Part shown: positions 1-8,457 of the stretch, in pieces
Layout: the number at the start of each line of letters is the position of its first letter
How positions within the stretch are numbered: the first letter of the stretch is position 1
From: Discostella pseudostelligera
Lineage: Eukaryota; Bacillariophyta; Thalassiosirophyceae; Thalassiosirales; Thalassiosiraceae
Direction of reading: 5' to 3'
NCBI GenBank assembly: GCA_036940085.1
Contig: JALLBK010000600.1
Location: 1 to 11,526 of the forward strand
DNA: 11,526 nt
Translations under genes and position numbers: made by a program
The notes under the pieces: model-generated
Database searches by the model: none
What the model saw: only the letters and a program-made list of their open reading frames with translations
Told to the model about the DNA's origin: nothing

Positions 1-1
1 C

Positions 2-976
2 CTTCTCCAAGCCTTCCAAGACAAAATACCTTTCCTACAAATCTTCGCCCACCGAGTTCGTCTTGGAGAACTTGCAGCCCACGGCAATCCCATCAAGTCT
101 CGATCGGTTGAAGATTACGTACGGCATGTTGCCCAGACGTTCTTACAGGTGGGGGCCCACGACCCACGCTTAAACTCTGCACACTCCATCGACTTCCGCC
201 TTCAACGAACATTAAAAGCATGGAAAACCACCGACCCTGCACCTCTCCGAGTGAAACCCATCCCAATCACTGTCATCCGCCGCATTGCTGTCTTAGCGCA
301 AACCTCCGCCAGCCACGACGCCACCTACCGTGCGGCTGCAGACATGATCATCATGGCCTTCTTCTTCCTCCTTCGACCAGGCGAATACACGGACAATGAC
401 AGAAATCCCTTCCGCCTTGACGACATCCAACTTTTCATTGGTGACACCCGCATCCACCTTCTTACTGCACCCATTGAACAGCTTCGCCAGGCACGATTTG
501 CTTCCCTCACTTTCACCAACCAGAAAAATGGAGTTCGTGGAGAAGTTATTGGGCTGGCATGCAGTGGTGACCCCTACGTTTGTCCGGTTCAAGCCATTAT
601 CCGCCGAGTCCTCTACCTCCGTCAACACTCGGCGCCGGGCACTACCCCACTAGCCCGCGTTTTCAACACCACACACCCTGTCACACCTTCAGTCTTAACC
701 GACTGCATCCGCGAATCCGTCACTTACCTCGGCCCATCGCTTGGTTTTCTTCCGCATGAAGTGTCTGCCCGCTGCCTACGTGCAGCGGGTGCAACCGCTC
801 TCCTTCTGGCAAAAGTCGACCCCGATGTCATCCGCCTCATTGGTCGCTGGCGATCAGACGAAATGCTACGATACCTCCACGTTCAAGCCTACCCGCTCAT
901 GCGCAACTACGCTCGACAAATGCTCTCCGCGGGTATGTACACAATCATCCCAAACCATTTAGTACCTCAACGCTGA
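2..976 (+). CDS. Tyrosine recombinase (mobile-element type), 5' end cut by window edge
   Basis: The frame is open from the first bases of the window to a TGA at 974-976 (324 codons visible), so the start lies outside. The protein looks like the catalytic region of a tyrosine recombinase of the eukaryotic Crypton/DIRS type, which cuts and rejoins DNA through a covalent Tyr link. Visible catalytic positions, numbered in the visible part: first Arg in LLRPGEY (R125), Lys in the QKNG turn (K175), second Arg in RCLRAAGA (R260), Trp of GRWRSDEM (W283) and the nucleophile Tyr of LRYLHVQ (Y291). The His of the usual H-x-x-R box is Arg (R257), which I recall as usual for this algal group. About 70 residues before R125 fit the helical core-binding domain. 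No reverse transcriptase or RNase H lies in view, so DIRS and Crypton cannot be told apart. Codon use is C-rich compared with the hydrolase downstream. Whether it is active is unknown. Confidence 0.78.
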   Translation, partial: LLQAFQDKIPFLQIFAHRVRLGELAAHGNPIKSRSVEDYVRHVAQTFLQVGAHDPRLNSAHSIDFRLQRTLKAWKTTDPAPLRVKPIPITVIRRIAVLAQTSASHDATYRAAADMIIMAFFFLLRPGEYTDNDRNPFRLDDIQLFIGDTRIHLLTAPIEQLRQARFASLTFTNQKNGVRGEVIGLACSGDPYVCPVQAIIRRVLYLRQHSAPGTTPLARVFNTTHPVTPSVLTDCIRESVTYLGPSLGFLPHEVSARCLRAAGATALLLAKVDPDVIRLIGRWRSDEMLRYLHVQAYPLMRNYARQMLSAGMYTIIPNHLVPQR

Positions 977-1081
977 CACCACCACCCTTCGGCGTCGCCT
1001 TCCGGTTATATTCTATTCCTTTTCTTTTTAACCCACCCTTCCCTTCCATTCCCTTCCTTCTTTTTTGGCCTATGGCGGATC

Positions 1082-1114
1082 ATGGCTCAACTACCGATTG
1101 GATACTTGAGCCAT
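1082..1114. repeat. 9-bp perfect inverted repeat (hairpin) 3' of the recombinase gene
   Basis: ATGGCTCAA (1082-1090) and TTGAGCCAT (1106-1114) are exact reverse complements with a 15-nt loop; flanking bases do not extend the stem. It lies about 105 bp after the recombinase stop codon. It could be an RNA hairpin in the 3' UTR, part of an element end, or a recombinase site; the sequence does not decide between these. Confidence 0.55.
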
Positions 1115-1234
1115 ACCGGGGCACAAAGGTGTGGCTTTGCTAGTAAAGTCCCCCTTTTTTGCCAACACATCAGACTACCACGCCTACTATAGCCACCAAA
1201 CATACCAACGACTCACATACACACCTACGACTTC

Positions 1235-1398
1235 ATCCTAGCTTAGGGGAAAGGGAGCAAGTGGAGACCAACTAAGGTGGCAACACCACCGGTGTTGGTC
1301 GGAACGCAGGGGACTTGAAAGTGCTTAGATCTTGACCTCGACAATCCTAGCTTAGGGGAAAGGGAGCAAGTGGAGACCAACTAAGGTGGCAACACCAC
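1235..1398. repeat. 55-bp perfect direct repeat, two copies 109 bp apart
   Basis: Positions 1235-1289 and 1344-1398 are identical over 55 bp (beginning ATCCTAGCTTAGGGGAAAGG, ending GGCAACACCAC) and are separated by 54 bp of unrelated sequence. Perfect identity in non-coding DNA implies a recent duplication or homogenisation. In copy 1 only, the repeat end and the spacer form a 7-bp hairpin: CAACACC (1281-1287), loop ACC, GGTGTTG (1291-1297). In copy 2 the right-hand arm is missing. Split direct repeats occur at the ends of DIRS/PAT-type tyrosine-recombinase retrotransposons, which fits the neighbouring gene but does not prove it. Confidence 0.9.
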
Positions 1399-1405
1399 AG
1401 AGAGC

Positions 1406-1441
1406 CAGATCTAGCTGTTACAGATCTAGCTGTTACAGATC
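1406..1441. repeat. 15-bp tandem repeat, about 2.4 copies
   Basis: The unit CAGATCTAGCTGTTA is present twice in full (1406-1420, 1421-1435), followed by CAGATC (1436-1441). It ends 20 bp before the hydrolase ATG, so it would lie in the 5' leader or core promoter. It is in frame with that ATG, and the frame stays open up to a TAG at 1348-1350. Confidence 0.9.
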
Positions 1442-1461
1442 CATGCCATTCGACCTCGACC

Positions 1462-2793
1462 ATGACGAGCCATCGGACGCCCAACTTTCCTGGCGATGAG
1501 GGTGAGCCATTCCCTAACATCGATGAGTGTCAATCAGACGATGCAAAATCACACTCCATATCCGGAATCACGAACACATCCAAGCCAGAAGATTCGGCGG
1601 TGAACGACGACAAACAATCTATTTTTCCTGAGTGGTCATGGGATCATGTACGAACCTGGGTTCCGATTCGAAGGGCAGACAGATATCATCCCGATCAAAT
1701 TAAAGTACTCTCTAATCAGGATGTAGTCATGCTTGAGAAATTCAATGGTCACGAAACTTATGGCTCGGTGGAGAAGGGCTCGCTGGAGGCGGCGAAGCAG
1801 ATCAAAGCGCTCAATGGTAATGTCAAAATTCTGTTCTACCTAAATTCCATGGTTCACTATGGAGGCTATGCAGCAAATGATCACTTCAAGGTGGAATGGT
1901 TGATGATGGATCCCAACACTAATAGTCCTTATCTCTGGAGGGGTAAATTCACTTCATACAATCATACCAATGTCGCCTTTTGAGAGTGGTGGATCCAACG
2001 AGCACTAGATATGTTGTCACATGCTGAGATTGATGGAATTTTTATCGATGGATTATGTAAAGTAAATCGAGGCGATTTGCCAGACAAGAACAATGGTGAT
2101 GCATATTTTGAGACGGCAAGGCAGCTGAGAGAGAGGCTTCCTCCAGGCAAAATCTTGATTGGCAATGTCCTACGAGCGTATGGATTTCCAGATGGCAATG
2201 TCAAGAATATGAGTGAGTAATTCGCATCTACCTGTGTCATAGTTGATGGCGGTGATGGTGTTTCTTGCATGTGAAACAATTACTAACTTTCGACAATTGA
2301 ATGATTTTCTCGAGCAGTGTGTCTTGATGGGTCCTACCTGGAGAATTGGATTGATCCTCGATTTGTTGCAAGGACTTTAAAGCTCATGAGCGATGCACTA
2401 GAAAAGGGACAAATGATCATGTTGAATGCGGGTCCACACATGCTTGATATGGAAATCTACAATGCTATCGACAAATTATCTGACAGATATGACTTTCTGA
2501 ATGATCTAAAATACATTGACTATCCTCTGGGGTGCTTTTTACTCGTCGTCGAACCGTATGCATATTTTTCTTTCCACTTGGGAGTAGATGGCAGACCAGG
2601 CGCGAAGTCAGTGTTTGATAATAATCGTTTTGATGCAATAACTCGCAAGTTAGGCAAGCCAATAAGAAAATATGTCGAGGAGTCGAAGGGTGTGTACTCT
2701 CGTGAATTCCAATTCGTCAAAGTTCATGTCGATGTGAACACACAGCAGGGCACGCTGACTGTTCAAAATGTTGACGGTAATGTTGACTTGTGA
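1462..2793 (+). pseudogene. Putative glycoside hydrolase (GHL15-like), two exons, interrupted by in-frame TGA
   Basis: Exons 1462-2212 and 2318-2793 give 408 codons before the terminal TGA, with one internal TGA at codon 174 (1981-1983). The protein reads well on both sides of that stop in the same frame. It resembles the hypothetical glycosyl hydrolase family GHL15: a FPEWSWDHV opening at residues 55-63, a strand ILFYLNSMVHY (123-133), then EWW (175-177), the barrel-strand motif IDGIFIDG (190-197), LDGSYLENW (253-261), YAYFSFHLG (331-339) and LGKPIRK (362-368). Substrate and catalytic residues are not established to my knowledge. The first 50 residues are low in complexity, with no signal peptide. 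The TGA sits where I would expect Arg in relatives, so a CGA to TGA change is the simplest cause. Apart from this the gene is intact (clean intron, no frameshift), suggesting a young pseudogene, readthrough, an allelic variant or a sequencing error. The first in-frame ATG after the upstream TAG at 1348 was taken as start. Confidence 0.75.
2213..2317 (+). other. Spliceosomal intron in the hydrolase gene (105 bp)
   Basis: The donor is GTGAGT after ATGA (2213). The branch site is an exact TACTAAC at 2281-2287, and the acceptor is GAGCAG ending at 2317, 31 nt after the branch A. The intron splits an ATG codon after its first base and joins two segments of the same protein. Its length is a multiple of three, but it contains an in-frame TAA at 2218-2220, so retention would truncate the product. 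Confidence 0.88.
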
Positions 2794-2823
2794 AGCGTTT
2801 CTGTAGAAAAATGTAGGTTAGCA

Positions 2824-5800
2824 TTAGATGTTATGAAAGAAAGTATCATTTTCCTTCTCGCTGGGAATATCTGCGAGAATATTTCCAAACGGAAGCATCG
2901 CGGGTGATTCGGTATCGTTAATTCTCGAAGATGCGCGTTTCGTTGTCTCTTCCTGCTGCGCAGCATTCATGCTGGATGAAGATAAGGCCTTGCGCTTCTG
3001 GTTTTCAGATGAGTCACCATTAAGTTCTGCCAGCTTTGGTGGAATTGATGCTTTATTCGATCGCGAATGATGGCCAGCGCTTGTAGATCTCACTGGGCGC
3101 GCCTCTCGTTGGTTCAATTGTCTGCCATTTAATGTCGATGCTGAGCTAGCTCGCATTGTCATCTGCTTGCTTCCCTTAGGAGCAATGTCCGGTCGAGATG
3201 AGATCGCACCAACTCTTGCGCTGCCTGAGCTAGACATTGGTCGGTTGCTGGTCGTCGCTCGAGAAGGGTTGAGAGCAGCGCTTTGTCGTGTTGTCCTTAA
3301 ATGCATCAAGCTCGTTTTCTCATTCATCCATGCCTCTATCCGATGTGAATTTTGGAGCATGCCTTTGACGACCTCGCTCAGCATGTCCTCATCTTCGATT
3401 TTTCCCTCGTTGGATTCCCAATCGTTGAGCATTTGACGTAGTGCTTCTAGCTTCGTGACAAACATGCACTGCATTTGCTTACGGAAGCGTTCTTCCCCCA
3501 GTAACGATGAGCTGTTGGCCTTTTTATTCAGAAGACGTTCCTTTTTGCAAGCATTCTCCTCAAAGTCGGCAAGTTTCGTACTTAGTAGGTTCAGTTCAGC
3601 GTTCAAAGACATGATTCCATTCTTCGCGTCTTGAGTGCGTTTTAACTTCTCAACTTCTTGGTGAACTCTACTGAGCTTGAATACCCTGACACCAAGAATT
3701 CTCTGCACTCTCGTGGCCTCCATCGAAAATTGTAGCACCCACTCCTCAACTTCCTCTTGACACTCTTCGAGTATTGAGTCGAAGGGGCTTTCAGTGCTTA
3801 ACTCAATCATTGACGTCATTTGGTCCAGTTCCGCCCAGAATCGACCGCGTTCACTCGATGATAGATTCAACCCTTCCCACAGCACAGTCAGTGTTTCGAT
3901 TTCACTTTGAGCAACAGATTCAGCTGCCGTTACGAGCATCTGCATTTCGTCAATGCATGCTTTGACATACTCTTTCGAAAGCGGAGGCAGGTTGAATAAA
4001 GCTTCGTGTAAATTTTGAGCCAAGTCACCGACATCCATGCCACATCCTTGAGCGGTCGGCAAAAACGCGACGTGGCTATCGTTGATGACATTCGCTAGAG
4101 TATCAGATAGAAGTTTCCTTCCGTGACAAATAACTTGAATTGCATCGAAGATGATATTTAGGTGATTCGTAAATGCGGTGTGCACCAAGATAGAAGCTTT
4201 CTTGGAAAGAGCAGCGAATACTTCCATGGCGATGTCATCCTTCCACCAATGTGGCACCCCTCGCTTTCGCTTCTTGAGACTGTGTAGAATAATTGTCGAT
4301 AATTCATCGCTCCTCACATGCATCTCTCTGGCAGCACTATTGATGTTCTCGCAGGTCTCAGCGTTGGCAAGAAGTCGCTCTGATTTGAGTAATCGCAATC
4401 TCTTGATATCCTTCTCGCAAACATCTAAAAATGATGATGCTAAACTATCAGGCTCGAGCGGGAGGCTTCCGTCATCTCCAGAGCGTTGTGGCGACATTTC
4501 TCGATGAAGAGGTTCGTGATCATCAATTTCAGTGGATGACTCCTCAATGGTCTGCAAGCCCTTCATCATATGTGCTACATTTTTTAGCAGTTTGGCGCGA
4601 GTTTCTCTGGATGCCTCCATGCTGATTCGATTCTGTGTTGAGAGTACGGAGATCCTCTTCTTCTTCTTAGCCGGCCCAGGCCTTCGATTTCGCAGCAGCT
4701 TTTGGAGATTGCTGCTGATGTCACTACTTCCGAGTTGCAAATCCATAGTTAGATTTTCCGCATCACTCGCGAGTTGGTTGTGTCGATCAACAGCGCCTCG
4801 GTATTGAGGCTGAATCATACTGAGCTGTTGATCAAGAGAGTTGAGCTGCTCATTCAGAGACTCCGGAAATTGTCGCAGGTCGTTATCGACATGTGGCTGC
4901 TCTACTCCCAGTAACGCGCACATTTCCGCGAGACGATCACGCTTTAAATTGACTTGTTGTAACTTGTCGTCGCGCAACTTGGTGGCTTCACTGATCATGT
5001 TCGAGCACGCATCATCAACGCAATTTTCTAATCTTTGGCGAACAGTGTCGCGATCTTCCACCGGTACACCGATACACGCTAGGATATCCTGAAGTTGTCT
5101 CAATATTTGTTGAGTTTCTTCGGATGATTCTGTGAGCTTTTGCTGAGAATGCAGTAGGGCCAGCCTCTCCTCGGTTTGCGCGTGCTGTACTTGCGACAAA
5201 GTAAGAGCATCCCGTGTTGTTTCCAGCTCTGTGGACAACGTCTTTCTATCCATAATGCAGGTGTCCAATTTCTGCTCCAAGTCACGGATTACATCAGCAG
5301 GATCAAGCTTCTGACCGTCGAGAGTGCGCCGGCGATCCAAGCTTGTTGCTAGTGCATCAATTCTCTTATGTTGCGTATGCACCTCGTTTTCAAAGCTTTT
5401 CAATGTCGATTCCTTCTTATCCAACATGGCTTTCGCATTGCGGCATTGAAGCTCTACAGCAATGTATGATTCCATAAGCTTCCAGAGTAGGGTTCGAAGC
5501 ACAGGTCCATCAAGCTTGGCAATCATTTTCAACGCATGTCCGTTCTCGTCCGTTGTGTCATCCTCGAATAGTTGGCTTTCGATTTGGGGGAACTTTTCTC
5601 TCAGATTTTCCATATCATCCTCAAGAAACTCGATTTGCAACTGCAAATCTTGCACCGTGTCTTCGCGTTCATTTATTTGAATCGTCAGGCCCTCGACACT
5701 CTCGTGATCGGCAGATTTATATTCTTGTCGTAGTCCATGAAGGTGCTTCGCCTCCTTGGCCATTGCTTGCATCAGCTTCCCGTGCTCTATAACTTTGGAC

Positions 5801-8457
5801 TCGTAGGCATCCTTATTCTGAGACAACGTCACACAATCCGAGACAGTTTTATCTAATAAGAATTTGATCGATTGCACTTCCTCATTCAACGGCGCAAACT
5901 GCTCGATTTTCTCAAAAGTAGGATGACGTTCTGCAAGCATTGATTGACGCGAGCCGATAGTGTGCCGATACATGGTATTCCGTTTCTTTGTGAGAAGTCT
6001 CATCAAATGCGATTCGGTCTGTTTGAGCTTATCCGAGAGTTTATCGCACTGCGACCTGCTCCGTTCCAAATTTGCCTTGTACTTCTGACACTCCGTTTCC
6101 ATCTTTGATATCTTTTTATCCGCATTCTTCTCTCTTCGCTTTAATGCATGTATCTCTGCCGTCTTTTGATTTGTGAACTCCTTGTGCTTAGCGGCATCTT
6201 CCCGTTGCTTCTTCATCAGATTCACCTTTGCCTGTTTGAGATCCTGGATCTTCCGCTCGAGAACTTTGCATTTCTGAGCCTCTTGCTCTGCCAATCGGTA
6301 CATTTGCTGGGTCTTCCGCGTTTCAGAGCGGGCACTAGCGAGTCCTTCCTCGACTTTTTGCAGCTTCGCCTTAATTGCCTCGGAACACCCCTTCGTCGGA
6401 TCCACTTGTGCCTTCTCAAGCTGCTCGGCAAGCGCGAGTTTCTCCGATTCCAAATTTTGCACCTCGCGCATCAACTGCTCGTACTTATCCTTCATGTTGT
6501 GGTACACTTTGAGATGATCACGCAGCTGGAGCAGTCGACCCTCTTGCGCTTCAATCTCACCCTCCATATCATCCAAACGGCCCTGATCGTTCTTCTGCCC
6601 TTCTTGAAACTTTTGCTCGTGTTGCTGTAGCTCTAGAAGTTGATCAATAATTTGCATGTCTTCTTCGGGGTTAAAGTCCAAAATCAAAGCTTCGGCGCTG
6701 CCTTCATTTTTCGTTGGAATTGGAATAGATTTCGATCCCGGCGCAACTTGTATATTGGAAGCTAGGACGGATTTCACGCCACTTATTTCATCGGAGGAAG
6801 ACGTAGAGGGAAGTGCTGGCGGTCGGGATGCACCGGTAGTGGATGGTCTAGAATTCGTTGGGAAAGTCATGCTTACATTGGAGGCCGAACTACCACTCAA
6901 CTCGTATAGCTTCTCATCAATCTTGTTCATGTATGCAACCACATCCTCTCGCAACAAGAGTTTTTCGTCCACCACGCCAATATCTTGATACTGCACTGAA
7001 CCCTCGCCCCTCTCAAGTTCTGGATCCGCGACCGCTGCATCACCCGACCCATCATCAAACCGTTGCTTAATCAGTTCACATTTCAGCAAATGTGTCAGAG
7101 TGCGCAATCTCTGTAATTCCAACGCAGTAGCGTCGACATTTCGCGTGGGAGCGTTCTTTATATTCCGTGCTCGGTTGGCATATTGCAATGTCGAAAGAGT
7201 CTCGCTGGCGTTGGTGTCCGAGGGAGAAATGCAGGCCATGAAAAGGGTTTGACTGTTGCCACCCAATGCATCCTGCAAGAGACGCGTCAATTTCGACTGT
7301 CGATATGGCTAAATAAAATGATGGGGTTGCAAAGGTATGAGATATCGGAGAGATCATCGTCAGAATAGATGGAGAGCATTTGAAATCCAGTCGATGGGAA
7401 AACCAAACTAATGAAACCTTACCACATGAATCTTTTCACCTCTCACGAAGCGCTCTTCGTCAGCTAACGCATTAATCACATTCCCCAACGCAAGGAGTCC
7501 CTCATTAATTCGAATTCCCTCCTTCGCCCTCTCTCCCTCTGCACCAGTCTTTTTCATCCGTTCACTACCTGCCAAATCCACAAATGTAAATCGAGAAGTA
7601 GTCGTGACATCGACACCATCGGTTGCACCACCACTGCGCGTCATTTGCTGTAGGTTCACAGTAAAGACGGCATGCGATCGACTGGAAGTAACATTCATCA
7701 ATGTTGCTGCAGTGGTTCGATTCAATGTTCCAGTATTCAAAACATTCATGGCCTCTACGTCACTGGTAATAGAGGTAGATTTCAATCCACGGACAACGAC
7801 TTCTCCATTTGAATCTTCACGTATAGGAAGCGATATGCGATCTTCATCTAATAAATCGTGAATATCTTCACCGTAGACTTCAAGAAAGGATGCAGAGACT
7901 TTGAAATCGATGAGAGCATCCGCCATTTGATTACCACTACCACCGGCACCACCAGCTGACGAAGTTGATGATTGAAAGACTGCCTTTTCTGACGCCTCCT
8001 TCCGCCGAATCAATGATGCAAATATATCCGTCATGAATCGCGGGATCAATCCAGCACTTTCATTCAAGCCCTCGCTGTTGTTGCTACTGCTCTGAAAATA
8101 ATGATTGCCATTATGATGATGATCATCATCGCCATGCGCCTCACTACCACACGTATACGTCTTCCCACTCCCCGTCTGCCCATACGCAATGACAGTGGCA
8201 TTATATCCACCCAAAAAAGCCTCCAATAATGGCGGAGCTACATCCTCATACAATTCCGTCTGTGATATATTCGAATTGAATACACAATCGTAGGTGAATT
8301 TTCGTTTGGATAGGGTAATACTGCGGTCGAAGGGGTTGGCTTCGATGACGACTTTGCCACCCTCACTGGTTTCCTTGGAGGTTAATGGACGGACGCGTAC
8401 GCCTACGCGGACTTGACATGTTGTGTCAGATGAGGAGGAGGATGTTGCGGTTGCCAT
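2824..8457 (-). CDS. Kinesin-4 motor fused to a PRC1/Ase1/MAP65-like microtubule bundler
   Basis: Exons 8457-7423 and 7308-2824 encode 1839 aa. Residues about 14-400 are a kinesin motor: P-loop GQTGSGKT (93-100), switch I NVTSSRSH (255-262), switch II DLAGSE (294-299), then PYRQSKLTRLLQDALGGNS (346-364). The wording GLLALGNVINAL marks kinesin-4 (KIF4/FRA1 type), plus-end motors that slow microtubule growth. Residues 551-1011 are coiled coil with a KIF4-like QAKVNLMKKQREDAAKHK block. Residues 1079-1650 resemble PRC1/MAP65 (separate entry). The last 160 residues are a basic, Ser-rich disordered tail ending near a KEN motif (1830-1832). There is no KIF4A-type Cys-rich tail. NLS-like clusters lie at 1218-1231 and 1357-1364, and a CDK-type SPQR at 1284. 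The ATG at 8457 is the first in an otherwise ATG-less open frame and has A at -3 and G at +4. Likely role: antiparallel overlap control in the spindle midzone (inference). Confidence 0.93.
3400..5109 (-). other. PRC1/Ase1/MAP65-like region of the kinesin (residues about 1079-1648)
   Basis: Three blocks match this family in order. Block 1 (1079-1148): LR..., then IGVPVEDR and MISEATKLRDDKL, ending CALLGVE. Human PRC1 has the same spacing with IGIPEDQR, MIAEEESLKERL and CSELHVE. Block 2 (about 1487-1500): LWEGLNLSSSER, like LWDRLQIPEEER of PRC1. Block 3 (1594-1648): FEENACKKERLLNKKANSS, then LLGEERFR and finally WESNEGK. It parallels FERKASDPNRFTNRGGN, LLKEEKQR and WEQEHSK of the PRC1 spectrin domain that binds the microtubule lattice. 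Between blocks 1 and 2 sits a 90-residue basic, disordered insert (about 1211-1301) with RNRRPGPAKKKKR and SPQR. The comparison is from memory, not from a search. Confidence 0.82.
7309..7422 (-). other. Intron in the kinesin motor domain (114 bp, phase 0)
   Basis: On the minus strand the donor is GTG|GTAAGG at 7422 and the acceptor TTTATTTAG| ends at 7309. Splicing joins GEKIHV (345) directly to PYRQSKLTRLL (346 onward), restoring one of the most conserved kinesin segments. The unspliced frame meets TAG 13 nt into the intron. A CTGAC about 50 nt before the acceptor is a possible branch site; there is no exact TACTAAC as in the hydrolase intron. Confidence 0.93.

Larger units (their letters stand above)
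977..1461. other. Non-coding spacer between recombinase and hydrolase genes
   Basis: No gene is supported here. The first 100 bases are strongly pyrimidine-rich (runs of CTTCC and TTTCTTTT). A hairpin (1082-1114), a 55-bp direct repeat pair (1235-1289 and 1344-1398) and a 15-bp tandem repeat (1406-1441) follow. The 9-mer GACCTCGAC occurs at 1334-1342 and again at 1452-1460, just before the hydrolase ATG. The stretch could be the 3' end of the recombinase element, the hydrolase promoter, or both. No element boundary or target-site duplication could be fixed by eye. Confidence 0.6.

Noticed and set aside
977..1190. Readthrough extension of the recombinase: the frame stays open about 70 codons after its TGA
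   Set aside because: The translated text is Pro/Ser/Phe low complexity from CT-rich DNA and resembles no recombinase C-terminus; the conserved part already ends before the TGA.
1981..1983. TGA as a reassigned sense codon, since both the hydrolase and the retroelement read through a TGA
   Set aside because: No TGA occurs among the 1839 sense codons of the kinesin, and the hydrolase and recombinase also appear to end at TGA. Two decayed sites explain the data better.
1981..1983. TGA as a selenocysteine codon in the hydrolase
   Set aside because: The position looks like Arg, not Cys, in relatives, the family is not known for redox chemistry, and no convincing SECIS-like hairpin was seen after the gene.
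6148..6630. 160-codon plus-strand frame opposite the kinesin coiled coil, Leu-rich and membrane-like
   Set aside because: It is the antisense shadow of Lys/Glu-rich coiled-coil codons (CTT/CTC/TTC), a common artefact.
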